A stretch of DNA of 64,000 nucleotides from Mycobacterium sp. IS-1264 (lineage in GTDB: Bacteria; Actinomycetota; Actinomycetes; Mycobacteriales; Mycobacteriaceae). Location of the stretch: the NCBI RefSeq assembly GCF_001954195.1, contig NZ_MBES01000054.1, forward strand, positions 1-64,000, written 5' to 3'. The position numbers and the translations under genes are program-made. The notes beneath the pieces were generated by a model. The model was not told where the DNA came from. It saw nothing but the letters and a program-made list of their open reading frames with translations, and did no database searches. Shown piece by piece: positions 53,366-63,099 of the stretch. Numbering within the stretch: the first letter of the stretch is position 1; every line of letters begins with the position of its first letter.

Positions 53366-54316
53366 GTGGCGAGAACCGACAACGACACCTGGGACATCAC
53401 CGAGAGCGTGGGCGCGACGGCGCTGGGCGTGGCGGCGGCCCGCGCGGCCGAAACCGAGAGCGAGAACCCGCTGATCAGCGACCCGTTTGCGCGGGTGTTC
53501 CTCGACGCTGCGGGAGACGGTATGTGGAACTGGTTCGCCGCACCGGACCTGCCCGCCGAGATCGCCGAGGCCGAACCCGACCTACAGCCGCGCATGCAGT
53601 CAATGGTCGGCTACATGGCCGCGCGGACCTTGTTTTTCGACCAGTTCTTCCTGGATGCCGCCCGCTCGGGCGTGCATCAGGTGGTGATCCTGGCGGCAGG
53701 GTTGGACTCGCGGGCGTGGCGGCTGCCCTGGCCCGACGGCGTCACGGTCTACGAGCTCGACCAGCCCCGGGTGCTGGAATTCAAGTCGTCGACGTTGCAC
53801 GACAGCGGTGCCGAGCCGAAGTGCAACGCGGTGCATGTCCCGGTGGACCTGCGGCACGATTGGCCGGCGGAGTTGCAGCAGGCCGGTTTCGACGCCTCCG
53901 CGCCGAGCGCGTGGTCGGCCGAGGGGCTGTTGCCGTTCTTGCCGGCGGCGGCACAGGAGTTGCTCTTCGAGCGCGTTCAGGCGCTCGGTGCCGCCGGCAG
54001 CCGGATCGCGGTGGAGGCACCCGGCCCCGACTTCGTCGACCCGGACGCCATCGCAAAGCGGCGCGAGACGATGCAACGGGTGCGCGAGCTGATGGCCAAA
54101 CTTGAGCCGAAGCGGGAGATCCCCGAGGTTCAGGACCTGTGGTACCTGGAGGAGCGCGAAGACGTCGACGCCTGGTTGCGCCGCCACGGCTGGGACACCA
54201 CGGTGACGCCGGCCGAGGAACTGATGGCCCGCTACGACCGGACTCCGCCGCAGCACATCGAAGGCGCCGCCCCGCGGACCCTGTTCGTGACGGGCGAGCG
54301 GACGGAAGGGAACTGA
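53366..54316 (+). CDS. SAM-dependent methyltransferase, TIGR00027/leucine carboxyl methyltransferase-like, copy 1
   Basis: A 316-residue class I methyltransferase of a family that is heavily expanded in mycobacteria. The start V-A-R-T-D-N-D-T-W is characteristic, and D-P-F-A-R-V-F-L-D and [13 protein letters not shown] are the SAM-binding motifs. Y-E-L-D-Q-P-R-V-L carries the acidic ribose-binding residue. A C-terminal W-L-R-R-H-G-W follows. GTG 53366 has GGAGGA seven bases upstream. The substrate is unknown. A close paralogue follows after two bases. Confidence 0.9.
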   Translation: MARTDNDTWDITESVGATALGVAAARAAETESENPLISDPFARVFLDAAGDGMWNWFAAPDLPAEIAEAEPDLQPRMQSMVGYMAARTLFFDQFFLDAARSGVHQVVILAAGLDSRAWRLPWPDGVTVYELDQPRVLEFKSSTLHDSGAEPKCNAVHVPVDLRHDWPAELQQAGFDASAPSAWSAEGLLPFLPAAAQELLFERVQALGAAGSRIAVEAPGPDFVDPDAIAKRRETMQRVRELMAKLEPKREIPEVQDLWYLEEREDVDAWLRRHGWDTTVTPAEELMARYDRTPPQHIEGAAPRTLFVTGERTEGN

Positions 54317-54318
54317 GC

Positions 54319-55257
54319 GTGGCCAGAACCGACAACGACACCTGGGAGATCACCGAGAGCGTAGGGACGACGGCGCTGGGGGTGGCATCGGCCCGCGCGG
54401 CGGAAACCGAGAGCGACAACCCGATGATCCGCGACCCGTTCGCACGCGTGTTCCTCGATGCGGCGGGTGATGGGCTGTGGAACTGGTATTCGGCATCGCA
54501 GCTGCCCTCCAAGCTCCTCGACGCCGAACCCGAGATTCGGCTGCAGATGCAGGCGATGGTCGGCTACATGGCATGCCGCACGGCCTTTTTCGACGAATTC
54601 TTCATCGACGCGACGGGCGCGGGCATCCGCCAGGCGGTGATCCTGGCCGCGGGACTGGACTCCCGGGCCTGGCGGCTACCCTGGCCCGACGGCGTCACGG
54701 TCTACGAGCTGGACCAGCCAAGGGTGCTGGAGTTCAAATCGGCGACACTGGACGAGCACGGGGCACAGCCGGCCTGCAACCGGATCGCCGTCCCGGTGGA
54801 CCTGCGTCAGGACTGGCCGACGGCGTTGCGCCAGGCCGGTTTTGACGCGTCGGCGCCCAGTGCCTGGTCGGCCGAGGGGTTGATGCCCTACCTGCCGGCC
54901 GCGGCCCAGGACCTGCTCTTCGAGCGCGTTGACGCGCTGGCGGCCAACGGCAGCCGTGTCGCCGTGGAGGCGCTGGGCCCCCGATTTCACGACCCGGAGT
55001 TCCGCGCCAAGCGTCGGGCGCGGATGGAGCGGATCCGTGCCGTCATGACCGAAGTAGACCCGCAGCGGGAGGTTCCCAACAACGAGGAGCTGTTCTACTT
55101 CGAGGAGCGCGAAGACGTCGGTGACTGGTTCCGGCGCCACGGCTGGGGCGTGACGGTGACGCCGTCCAACGAGCTGATGGCCGGCTATGGGCGCAGCGCC
55201 CCCCACGAGGTCGCGGACACCATGCCGGGAAACCTGTTCGTGGCCGCGCAACGGTAG
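54319..55257 (+). CDS. SAM-dependent methyltransferase, TIGR00027-type, copy 2
   Basis: A 312-residue paralogue of the preceding enzyme with the same motifs (V-A-R-T-D-N-D-T-W start, [21 protein letters not shown]). The start lies two bases after the previous stop, so it is co-translated. Several loops differ, for example the [10 protein letters not shown] region and the C-terminus, so substrate preference may have diverged. The pair arose by tandem duplication. The function is unknown. Confidence 0.9.
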   Translation: MARTDNDTWEITESVGTTALGVASARAAETESDNPMIRDPFARVFLDAAGDGLWNWYSASQLPSKLLDAEPEIRLQMQAMVGYMACRTAFFDEFFIDATGAGIRQAVILAAGLDSRAWRLPWPDGVTVYELDQPRVLEFKSATLDEHGAQPACNRIAVPVDLRQDWPTALRQAGFDASAPSAWSAEGLMPYLPAAAQDLLFERVDALAANGSRVAVEALGPRFHDPEFRAKRRARMERIRAVMTEVDPQREVPNNEELFYFEEREDVGDWFRRHGWGVTVTPSNELMAGYGRSAPHEVADTMPGNLFVAAQR

Positions 55258-55277
55258 GCAAGCCAGCGGCGCGTCGC

Positions 55278-55333
55278 CGAACGTGCGGCTGGCCGCACAC
55301 TCGAGCCCGAACGTGCGGCCAGCCGCACGCTCG
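55278..55333. repeat. Paired 26-nt palindromes, 30-bp period (site 2)
   Basis: Two units, at 55278-55303 and 55308-55333, each with a left arm CGAACGTGCGGC. Right arms are GCCGCACACTCG and GCCGCACGCTCG, each with one or two mismatches, around a 2-base loop. Unit length (26 nt) and period (30 bp) are the same as at 16439-16494, and the outer arms CGA[AG]CGTG are shared. The site lies between the methyltransferase pair and mce2R. Confidence 0.7.
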
Positions 55334-55384
55334 CCGGCCCAATGCGGTACGAAACTCACGCGGCGAAAGATTCGCGACACGCCG

Positions 55385-55397
55385 GTGGTCTGACCAC
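55385..55397. promoter_or_regulatory. FadR/GntR-type operator upstream of mce2R
   Basis: GTGGTC-T-GACCAC is a perfect dyad matching the TGGTCnGACCA form bound by FadR-type GntR regulators. It is 33 bases before the mce2R start. It probably mediates autoregulation and repression of the whole mce2 operon. Confidence 0.65.
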
Positions 55398-55429
55398 TTT
55401 ACAAGCGTCACACCAGCCACACTGGCCGC

Positions 55430-56149
55430 ATGCCGTTACCGCCGGTACGCCGATCCGTGCCGGAAAAGGTATTCGAGGAGATCGCCGCCGATGTGCTCAG
55501 CGGCGAGATGCGGCCCGGTCAGGCCTTGCCCAGCGAGCGCCGGTTGGCGGAGGTTTTCGGGGCATCGCGCCCCGCCGTCCGCGAGGGACTGAAGCGGCTC
55601 TCGGCGGCCAGCCTGGTCGAGGTGCGCCACGGCGGCGTCACCACCGTGCGCGATTTCCGGCGGCACGCCGGCCTTGACCTACTGCCCCGGTTGCTGTTTC
55701 GCGACGGCGAGGTCGACCCCGCCGTTTTCCGCAGCATCCTCGAGACCCGCCTGCGCATCGGTCCGAAGGTCGCGGAGCTGGCAGCCGAACGGCACGAACC
55801 GGAACTGGCCGAATTGCTCGAGGATTCGTTGCACCTCCTCGAGGCCGACAGGGACCCGGTCCAGTGGCAGCGCGACACGCTCGCGTTCTGGGATCACGTG
55901 GTCGACGGCACCGGCTCGATCGTATTTCGGTTGATGTACAACGCATTTCGCGCCGCGTACGAGCCTGCGCTCGCCGCGCTGGGCCGCGCGATGGCCGCCG
56001 ACGCCAAACGCCCGGACGCCTACCGAACATTGGCCGCCGCGATATGCGCAGGCGATACCGCCGGGGCGAAGCAAGCCGCCCACGACGCACTCGAACTCGC
56101 CAACACCACGATGATCGCCGCCCTCGACCGCCAAGGGATCCGGCGATGA
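55430..56149 (+). CDS. mce2R: GntR/FadR-family repressor Mce2R
   Basis: A 239-residue regulator. Residues 8-75 are a GntR winged helix: [16 protein letters not shown] and [23 protein letters not shown] FadR-type all-helical effector domain follows. It is the known local repressor of the mce2 operon in M. tuberculosis (Rv0586), and here also is the first gene, coupled to yrbE2A by ATGA overlap. The N-terminal ATG is used although the ribosome site is weak. Confidence 0.93.
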   Translation: MPLPPVRRSVPEKVFEEIAADVLSGEMRPGQALPSERRLAEVFGASRPAVREGLKRLSAASLVEVRHGGVTTVRDFRRHAGLDLLPRLLFRDGEVDPAVFRSILETRLRIGPKVAELAAERHEPELAELLEDSLHLLEADRDPVQWQRDTLAFWDHVVDGTGSIVFRLMYNAFRAAYEPALAALGRAMAADAKRPDAYRTLAAAICAGDTAGAKQAAHDALELANTTMIAALDRQGIRR

Positions 56150-56943
56150 GCACCGCCACCGTGATCACCACGTATCTCCGTGGCCAGCTCCAGCCCGGGG
56201 TCGATGCGGTCGGCGGGTTCTACCGGACCTGCGTGCTCACCGGTAAGGCGCTGTTTCGGCGCCCTTTCCAGTGGCGGGAGACCATCGAGCAGGGCTGGTT
56301 CATCACGAGTGTCTCGTTACTGCCGACCCTCGCCGTCTCGATTCCGCTGACCGTCCTGATCATCTTCACGCTCAACATCTTGTTGGCCGAGTTCGGCGCC
56401 GCCGACATCTCGGGCGCGGGCGCGGCGCTCGGCGCGGTCACGCAGCTGGGCCCGCTGACCACCGTGCTGGTGATCGCCGGGGCCGGCGCCACCGCCATCT
56501 GCGCCGACCTCGGTGCCCGCACCATCCGCGAGGAAATCGACGCGATGGAGGTCCTCGGCATCGACCCCATCCAACGGCTGGTGGTGCCGCGGGTGGTCGC
56601 CGCGACGATCGTTGCCACACTGCTGAACGGCGCGGTGATCACCATCGGCCTGGTCGGTGGTTTCGTCTTCGGTGTTTTCATCCAACACATTTCGGCCGGC
56701 GCCTACGTCGGCACCCTCACCCTTGTCACCGGCTTACCCGAGGTGGTCATCTCGGTGGTCAAGTCCGCCACGTTCGGAGCGATCGCCGGCCTGGTCGGGT
56801 GTTATCGCGGCCTCACCACCAAGGGCGGTCCCAAAGGCGTCGGCACCGCCGTCAACGAAACGCTGGTGTTGTGCGTGATCGCGCTGTTCGCGGTCAACGT
56901 GGTGCTGACCACCATCGGCGTGCGGTTCGGAACGGGGCGCTGA
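56146..56943 (+). CDS. yrbE2A: Mce2 ABC-transporter permease YrbE2A
   Basis: A 265-residue MlaE-family permease, one of two membrane subunits of the Mce2 lipid importer. About five to six hydrophobic helices and the family motif [13 protein letters not shown], which contacts the MceG ATPase, are present. It starts inside the mce2R stop codon and ends one base before yrbE2B. The ATPase is encoded elsewhere, as is usual in mycobacteria. Confidence 0.95.
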   Translation: MSTATVITTYLRGQLQPGVDAVGGFYRTCVLTGKALFRRPFQWRETIEQGWFITSVSLLPTLAVSIPLTVLIIFTLNILLAEFGAADISGAGAALGAVTQLGPLTTVLVIAGAGATAICADLGARTIREEIDAMEVLGIDPIQRLVVPRVVAATIVATLLNGAVITIGLVGGFVFGVFIQHISAGAYVGTLTLVTGLPEVVISVVKSATFGAIAGLVGCYRGLTTKGGPKGVGTAVNETLVLCVIALFAVNVVLTTIGVRFGTGR

Positions 56944-56944
56944 C

Positions 56945-57814
56945 GTGTCGACGCGAGTCATACTGCGCGCGCGCTACCCGCGGACGGCCGCCAACCTCAA
57001 CCGCTATGGCGGCGGCGCGGCCCGAAGGCTGGAACGGATCGGGACTTTCGCGAGGTTCACCCGGATCAGCGTCATGCAGATCGCCTGGGCGCTACACCGC
57101 TACCGCCGCGAGACGCTGCGCCTGATCGCCGAGATCGGCATGGGCACCGGCGCGATGGCCGTGATCGGCGGCACGGTCGCGATCATCGGCTTCGTGACGC
57201 TGTCCGGCAGCTCGCTGATCGCCATCCAGGGCTTCGCGTCGCTGGGCAACATCGGCGTCGAGGCATTCACCGGATTCTTTGCGGCACTGGCCAATACACG
57301 GGTGGCCGCTCCCATCGTCTCGGGTGTCGCGCTGGCCGCCACGGTCGGCGCCGGCGCCACCGCCCAGCTGGGCGCCATGCGGATCAGCGAGGAGATCGAC
57401 GCGCTGGAAGTCATGGGCATCAAGTCGATTTCGTTTCTGGTGTCCACCCGGATCCTGGGCGGGCTGGTGGTGATCGTGCCGCTGTACGCGCTGGCCCTCG
57501 ACATGGCTTTCACGTCGGGACAGGTCGTCACGACGATCCTCTACGGACAGTCGAACGGCACGTATGAGCATTACTTTCGTACGTTCCTGCGCCCCGAGGA
57601 CGTCGGCTGGTCGGTCGTGCAGGTCGTCATCATCGCGGTGGTCGTGATGATCACCCATTGCTACTACGGCTACACCGCCAGTGGTGGACCGGTCGGCGTC
57701 GGCCAGGCCGTCGGGCGATCGATGCGGTTTTCTCTGGTCTCGGTGGTGGTGGTGGTCCTGCTGGCCGAGTTGGCGCTCTACGGCGTCGACCCGAACTTCA
57801 ATCTCACGGTGTAA
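56945..57814 (+). CDS. yrbE2B: Mce2 ABC-transporter permease YrbE2B
   Basis: A 289-residue MlaE-type permease, partner of YrbE2A. The coupling helix motif E-E-I-D-A-L-E-V-M-G-I-K is clear, with several hydrophobic helices before and after. It starts at GTG 56945, one base after the yrbE2A stop. The mce2A start lies 5 bases after its end. Confidence 0.95.
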   Translation: MSTRVILRARYPRTAANLNRYGGGAARRLERIGTFARFTRISVMQIAWALHRYRRETLRLIAEIGMGTGAMAVIGGTVAIIGFVTLSGSSLIAIQGFASLGNIGVEAFTGFFAALANTRVAAPIVSGVALAATVGAGATAQLGAMRISEEIDALEVMGIKSISFLVSTRILGGLVVIVPLYALALDMAFTSGQVVTTILYGQSNGTYEHYFRTFLRPEDVGWSVVQVVIIAVVVMITHCYYGYTASGGPVGVGQAVGRSMRFSLVSVVVVVLLAELALYGVDPNFNLTV

Positions 57815-57819
57815 CACCC

Positions 57820-59034
57820 ATGACGACGCAGCTGACGCGCAAGAGTCGACGGGTCCTCCTGTACGTGGAGGGTGTCGTCTTGTTGGCAGTCGCCGCGTTG
57901 GTTCTGGTGTTGGTGTACATGCAGTTTCGGGGGGATTTCACCCCGAAGACCGAGCTGACCATGGTGGCTTCGCGGGCGGGGCTGGTGATGGAACCCGGAG
58001 CGAAAGTCACCTTCAACGGGGTCGCGATCGGCCGGGTGGCCAGCATCACGGAGATCGAGCGTGACCGCGGCCCCGCGGCAAAGCTGGCGTTGGAGGTCAA
58101 CCCCGAGTTCGTGAAGCTGATTCCGGCCAACGTGGTGGCGACCATCGAGGCCGCCACCCTGTTTGGCAACAAGTATGTGGCACTGTCTTCACCGGAAAAC
58201 CCATTACCCCAACGGATCTCGCCGCGCGACGTCATCGACGTGCGGTCGGTGACCACCGAGTTCAACACGTTGTTCGAGTCGATCACCTCGATCGCCGAAA
58301 AGGTGGATCCGGTCGAACTCAACGCGACGCTCTCGGCGCTGGCGCAGGCGCTGGACGGGCTGGGCGGGGGCTTCGGAGACTCGCTGGTCAACGGCAATCA
58401 GGTTCTGCAGCACTTGAACCCGCGCGTCGAGCGGCTCGGATACGACGTGCGGCGGTTGGCGGATCTCGGCGAGATCTACACGCGCGCTTCGCCGGATCTG
58501 TGGGGCTTTCTGCAGAACGCGCTGACCACCGCCCGCACACTGACCAGGCAGCAGGGGGAACTGGACGCCGCGTTGTTGGCGGCGGCGGCCGCGGGCAAGA
58601 CCGGTGAGGACATCTTCGCCAGGGGCGGGCCGTATCTGGTGCGCGGCGCAGCCGATCTGGTCCCCACCGCCGAGCTGCTCGACACCTACAGTCCCGAGCT
58701 GTTCTGCACGACGCGCAACTTTCACGACGCCGCGCCACTGATCCTGAACGCGGCCGGCGGCAACGGCTATTCGCTGGCGGCATACGGAACGCTGCTGCCG
58801 GCACCCAATCCCTATGTCTATCCGGACAATCTGCCCCGCGTGAACGCCCACGGCGGGCCCGGGGGGCGGCCGGGCTGCTGGCAGACGATCACCCGGGATC
58901 TGTGGCCGGCGCCCTATCTGGTGATGGACACCGGCGCCAGCCTCGCGCCGTACAACCACCTCGAGCTGGGCCAGCCACTGTTCGGTGAATACGTCTGGGG
59001 ACGCCAATACGGGGAGAACACGATCAACCCATGA
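57820..59034 (+). CDS. mce2A: Mce-family protein Mce2A
   Basis: A 404-residue MCE/MlaD protein. It has one N-terminal membrane helix (about 14-35), an MCE domain near 40-130 (F-T-P-K-T-E-L-T...G-A-K-V-T-F-N-G-V-A-I-G-R-V) and a long helical C-terminal part. It would form the periplasmic lipid-conducting assembly with the other five Mce2 proteins. The length is the same as recalled for H37Rv Mce2A. Its stop overlaps the mce2B start (ATGA). Confidence 0.95.
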   Translation: MTTQLTRKSRRVLLYVEGVVLLAVAALVLVLVYMQFRGDFTPKTELTMVASRAGLVMEPGAKVTFNGVAIGRVASITEIERDRGPAAKLALEVNPEFVKLIPANVVATIEAATLFGNKYVALSSPENPLPQRISPRDVIDVRSVTTEFNTLFESITSIAEKVDPVELNATLSALAQALDGLGGGFGDSLVNGNQVLQHLNPRVERLGYDVRRLADLGEIYTRASPDLWGFLQNALTTARTLTRQQGELDAALLAAAAAGKTGEDIFARGGPYLVRGAADLVPTAELLDTYSPELFCTTRNFHDAAPLILNAAGGNGYSLAAYGTLLPAPNPYVYPDNLPRVNAHGGPGGRPGCWQTITRDLWPAPYLVMDTGASLAPYNHLELGQPLFGEYVWGRQYGENTINP

Positions 59035-60062
59035 AAACCACTGGCACGGCACTCAAACTCGGCATCGTGTGGTTGGTTCTGCTCGTGTTCACCGTGGTGA
59101 TCATCATCGTGTTCGGCCAAGTGCGTTTCGATCGCACCACCGGCTATTCCGCGGTGTTCTCCAACGCGAGCGGGCTGCGGGCCGGGCAGTTCGTCCGGGC
59201 GGCGGGCGTGGAGGTCGGCAAGGTCTCCAAGGTGACGTTGATCGACGGGGACAGGCGGGTTTTGGTGGCCTTCACGGTGGATGACTCGCTGTCGCTGGAC
59301 AAGGCGACGACCGCGTCGATCCGCTACCTCAACCTGATCGGCGACCGCTACCTGGAGCTCAAGCGCGGCGACCTCGGCCAGCCGCTGTCCCCGGGCGGCA
59401 CCATCCCGCTCGAGCACACGCAGCCGGCCTTGGATCTGGACGCCTTGATCGGCGGGTTTCGTCCGCTCTTCAAGGCGTTGGACCCGGACAAGGTCAACAG
59501 GCTCGCCCAGTCGATCATCACCGTGTTCCAGGGACAGGGCGCCACCATCAACGACATCCTCGACCAAACCGCCTCGCTCACCGCAACGTTGGCCGACAAG
59601 GATCAGGCGATCGGGGAGATAGTCACCAACTTGAACACGGTGCTGGCGACGGCGGTCAAGCATGAAAAGGAGTTCGACACAACGGTCGACAAGTTAGAGG
59701 TGTTGATCACCGGGCTGAAGAACAGGGCCGATCCGTTGGCGGCGGCGGTAGCCCACATCAGTGGCGCCGCGGGAACCCTGGCCGACCTGCTGGGGGAGGA
59801 CCGGTCCCTGCTGCACAGCACATTCGGACGCCTGGAGGGAATCCAGCAGTCGCTGATACACGATCTGCCGACCCTCGACGACGTGTTACGCAAGCTGCCG
59901 GGTGCGTACCGGATCATCGGCCGCGCCGGCGGCACCTATGGCGACTTCTTCAACTTCTACCTGTGCGACATCTCGTTGAAAGTCAACGGATTGCAGCCCG
60001 GCGGTCCGGTACGCACCATCAAGCTCTTTGGGCAGCCCACCGGGAGGTGCACGCCGCAATGA
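59031..60062 (+). CDS. mce2B: Mce-family protein Mce2B
   Basis: A 343-residue MCE protein with an N-terminal membrane anchor (about 9-29). The MCE domain follows with G-L-R-A-G-Q-F-V-R-A-A-G-V-E-V-G-K-V. The helical remainder ends in a conserved C-D-I-S-L motif (Cys). It is coupled to mce2A and mce2C by four-base overlaps and is part of the hexameric Mce2 complex. Confidence 0.95.
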   Translation: MKTTGTALKLGIVWLVLLVFTVVIIIVFGQVRFDRTTGYSAVFSNASGLRAGQFVRAAGVEVGKVSKVTLIDGDRRVLVAFTVDDSLSLDKATTASIRYLNLIGDRYLELKRGDLGQPLSPGGTIPLEHTQPALDLDALIGGFRPLFKALDPDKVNRLAQSIITVFQGQGATINDILDQTASLTATLADKDQAIGEIVTNLNTVLATAVKHEKEFDTTVDKLEVLITGLKNRADPLAAAVAHISGAAGTLADLLGEDRSLLHSTFGRLEGIQQSLIHDLPTLDDVLRKLPGAYRIIGRAGGTYGDFFNFYLCDISLKVNGLQPGGPVRTIKLFGQPTGRCTPQ

Positions 60063-61603
60063 GGACGCTGACGGAATCCAACCGCGGCCGCGTGGGGCTG
60101 ATGGGTGTCGTGGTCACGCTGCTCATCATCGGTGTGGGACAAACCTTCACCAGTGTGCCGATGTTGTTCGCCACGCCCACCTACTACGCGGAATTCACCG
60201 ACACCGGCGGGATCAATACGGGCGACAAGGTGGAAATCTCCGGGGTGGACGTCGGTCTGGTGCGCTCGCTGGCGATCCGCGGCAACAGGGTGGCGGTCGG
60301 GTTCACGCTGGATGGTAGGACGGTCGGGACGCAAAGCCGGGTAGCGATTCGCACCGAGACCATTCTCGGCCGCAAGAATATGCAGATCGAACCGCGTGGT
60401 TCAGAGCCGTTGCGGCCCAACGGTTTCCTTCCGTTGGCGCAAACCACCACGCCATACCAGGTCTACGACGCCTTCGTCGATGCCACGAAGGCGGCGAAGG
60501 GCTGGGACATCGAGGCCACCAAACGTTCGCTCAAGGTGTTGTCGGAGACCTTCGATCAGACCGCTCCGCATCTCAGTGCCGCCCTCGACGGGGTCAGGGC
60601 ATTCTCGGACACCATCGGCAAGCGAGGCGAGCAGCTCAAGCAACTGCTGGCCAACACCAACAAGATCGCCCGGGTGCTGGGCGACCGCAGTGGCCAGTTC
60701 AACGGGTTGCTGGTCAATGCCGACACGCTGCTGGCCTCGTTCAAGCAACGCAGCCAGGCGCTGAGCATTCTGCTGAGCAATGTGTCGGACGTGTCAGCCC
60801 ACGTGTCCGGTCTTTTTAAGGAAAACCCCAACCTCAATCATGTGCTGGCGCAGTTGGGTACGGTCAGTGACGAACTGGTCAAGCGCAAGAACGACCTGGC
60901 CGATGTGCTGGTACTGCTGAGCAGATACACCGCATCCCTGACCGAGGCCGTCGCTTCCGGGCCGTACTTCAAGGCGATGGTCGCGAATCTGCTTCCCTAC
61001 CAAGTCCTTCAGCCGTGGGTTGACGCGGCGTTCAAAAAGCGGGGCATCGACCCCGAGAACTTCTGGCGCAGTGCCGGGCTGCCCGAATTCCGGTGGCCCG
61101 ATCCCAACGGCACCCGGTTCCCCAACGGCGCGCCTCCGCCGGCGCCGACGGTGCTGGAAGGCACACCGCAGCATCCGGGGCCGGCCGTCCCGCCCGGATC
61201 GCCGTGCTCCTACACGCCGGGGCCGGGCGCCTCGCCGCGGCCCGACAATCCGCTGCCCTGCGCGGGCGCCGCCATCGGCCCGTTCGGTGGACCCGCATTC
61301 CCGGCGCCGCTCGACGTCCAGACGTCTGCGCCCAAACCCGATGGGCCGCAACCAGAACCGGGCATCCCGATCGCAGGCCGCCCGGGTGAGACGCCGCCGG
61401 ATGTTCCGGGCGCACCGGCGCCGCTGCCGCCGCACGCGCCCCCCGGCGCGCGCACCGAACCGCTGGGGCCGGCCGGCCCGACACCGCCACCGTCGACGTT
61501 GGCGCCGGGCCTGCCGCCGCGCCCGGCCCCACCACCGGGACCGGGACCGCAGCTGCCGGCGCCGTTCATCACGCCCGGCGGGACGGGAGGTAGCAGCCAA
61601 TGA
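60059..61603 (+). CDS. mce2C: Mce-family protein Mce2C with Pro-rich tail
   Basis: A 514-residue MCE protein: N-terminal anchor (about 12-34), MCE domain (G-G-I-N-T-G-D-K-V-E-I-S-G-V-D-V-G) and helical C-terminal domain. A Pro/Gly/Ala-rich tail covers about residues 370-514, with G-P, P-P and P-G runs, longer than the folded part needs. The tail may extend through the cell wall. It overlaps both neighbours at ATGA. Confidence 0.94.
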   Translation: MRTLTESNRGRVGLMGVVVTLLIIGVGQTFTSVPMLFATPTYYAEFTDTGGINTGDKVEISGVDVGLVRSLAIRGNRVAVGFTLDGRTVGTQSRVAIRTETILGRKNMQIEPRGSEPLRPNGFLPLAQTTTPYQVYDAFVDATKAAKGWDIEATKRSLKVLSETFDQTAPHLSAALDGVRAFSDTIGKRGEQLKQLLANTNKIARVLGDRSGQFNGLLVNADTLLASFKQRSQALSILLSNVSDVSAHVSGLFKENPNLNHVLAQLGTVSDELVKRKNDLADVLVLLSRYTASLTEAVASGPYFKAMVANLLPYQVLQPWVDAAFKKRGIDPENFWRSAGLPEFRWPDPNGTRFPNGAPPPAPTVLEGTPQHPGPAVPPGSPCSYTPGPGASPRPDNPLPCAGAAIGPFGGPAFPAPLDVQTSAPKPDGPQPEPGIPIAGRPGETPPDVPGAPAPLPPHAPPGARTEPLGPAGPTPPPSTLAPGLPPRPAPPPGPGPQLPAPFITPGGTGGSSQ

Positions 61604-63099
61604 GCACCATCTTCGACATTCGCAGCCTTCGACTGCCCAAAGTGTCGCGCAAGGCACTGCTCGCCGCGGCGTTGGTAACGGTGTTGGGCCTCGTCGCGCT
61701 CGTCGTCGGGGTGCAGCTCTACCGGAAGCTGACCAACACGAGCGTTGTCGCGTATTTCTCCGAGACCCTCGCGCTCTACCCCGGCGACAAGGTCCAGATC
61801 ATGGGCGTGCGGGTGGGTTCGATCGACAAGATCGAGCCGGCCGGCGACAAGATGCGAGTCACCTTCCACTACAGCAACAAATACAAGGTGCCCCTCAACG
61901 CCACCGCATCGATACTCAACCCCAGCCTGGTGGCCTCGCGCACCATCCAGTTGTCACCGGCCTACACCGACGGACCGGTCATGAAGGACGGCGCGGTGAT
62001 CCCCGTCGAGCGCACCCAGGTGCCCGTCGAGTGGGACCAGCTGCGCGACTCCCTCAACGGGATCCTGCGACAGCTCGGCCCAACACCGCAGCAGCCGGAG
62101 GGCCCGTTCGGCGAGCTCATCGAATCGGCCGCCGACAATCTGGCCGGTAAGGGCAAACAGGTCCACGACACCCTGAACAGCCTGTCCGAGGCGTTGACCG
62201 CGCTGAACGAGGGGCGAGGCGACTTCGTCTCGATCACCCGAAGCCTGGCGCAATTCATCGGCGCGCTGTACCAAAACGACCGACAGTTCGTCGCCCTCAA
62301 CGACAACCTGGCTCAGTTCACCGATTGGTTCACCAAATCCGATCACGATGTGGCCGACACGGTCGCGCGGGTCGACGAGGTGCTCGCCATCACACGAAAG
62401 TTCGTGAACGACAACAGGTCCGCGCTCAGCCACGACGTCAACAACCTCGCCGACGCGACCACCGCGCTCCTGCAGCCCGAGCCGCGGGACGGTCTGGAAA
62501 CGGCGTTGCACGTGCTGCCCACGTTCGCGGGCAACATCAACAACATCTACTATCCGGCGCACAGCTCGCTGGTGGGGTCGTTCGTATTTCCCAACTTCGC
62601 GAACCCGATTCATTTCATCTGCAGCTCCATTCAGGCCGGCAGCCGGCTCGGCTATCAGGACTCGGCCGAGCTGTGCGCACAGTATCTGGCGCCGGTGCTG
62701 GACTCCATCAAGTTCAACTACCTACCGTTCAGCGCGAACTTTTTCAGCTCGGCGGACACCTTGCCCAAGGAGGTGGCGTACTCCGAGGACCGGCTGCGCC
62801 CACCGCCGGGGTACAAGGACACCACCGTCCCCGGGATCTTCTCGCCGGACACACCCTTTTCGCACGGCAACCATGAACCGGGCTGGGTGGTCGCGCCCGG
62901 GATGCAGGGGACGCAGGTTCAGCCGTTCACGGCCAACGTGCTGACCCCGGACTCGCTGGCCGAGCTGATGGGTGGTCCGGACGCCCCGCCGCCGCCGCCG
63001 GCGAGCAACCTGCCGGGGCCGCCGAACGCCTATGACGAGTCCAATCCGCCTGCGCCGCCGTGGTTTTCGCAGCCCGCACAGCCGGGGCCGGGCCGGTGA
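61600..63099 (+). CDS. mce2D: Mce-family protein Mce2D
   Basis: A 499-residue MCE protein with anchor helix (about 19-41), MCE domain (Y-P-G-D-K-V-Q-I-M-G-V-R-V-G-S-I-D-K-I) and helical body. The C-terminal 50 residues are Pro-rich (P-P-P-P-P runs). It is coupled to mce2C and to mce2E. Confidence 0.95.
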   Translation: MSTIFDIRSLRLPKVSRKALLAAALVTVLGLVALVVGVQLYRKLTNTSVVAYFSETLALYPGDKVQIMGVRVGSIDKIEPAGDKMRVTFHYSNKYKVPLNATASILNPSLVASRTIQLSPAYTDGPVMKDGAVIPVERTQVPVEWDQLRDSLNGILRQLGPTPQQPEGPFGELIESAADNLAGKGKQVHDTLNSLSEALTALNEGRGDFVSITRSLAQFIGALYQNDRQFVALNDNLAQFTDWFTKSDHDVADTVARVDEVLAITRKFVNDNRSALSHDVNNLADATTALLQPEPRDGLETALHVLPTFAGNINNIYYPAHSSLVGSFVFPNFANPIHFICSSIQAGSRLGYQDSAELCAQYLAPVLDSIKFNYLPFSANFFSSADTLPKEVAYSEDRLRPPPGYKDTTVPGIFSPDTPFSHGNHEPGWVVAPGMQGTQVQPFTANVLTPDSLAELMGGPDAPPPPPASNLPGPPNAYDESNPPAPPWFSQPAQPGPGR

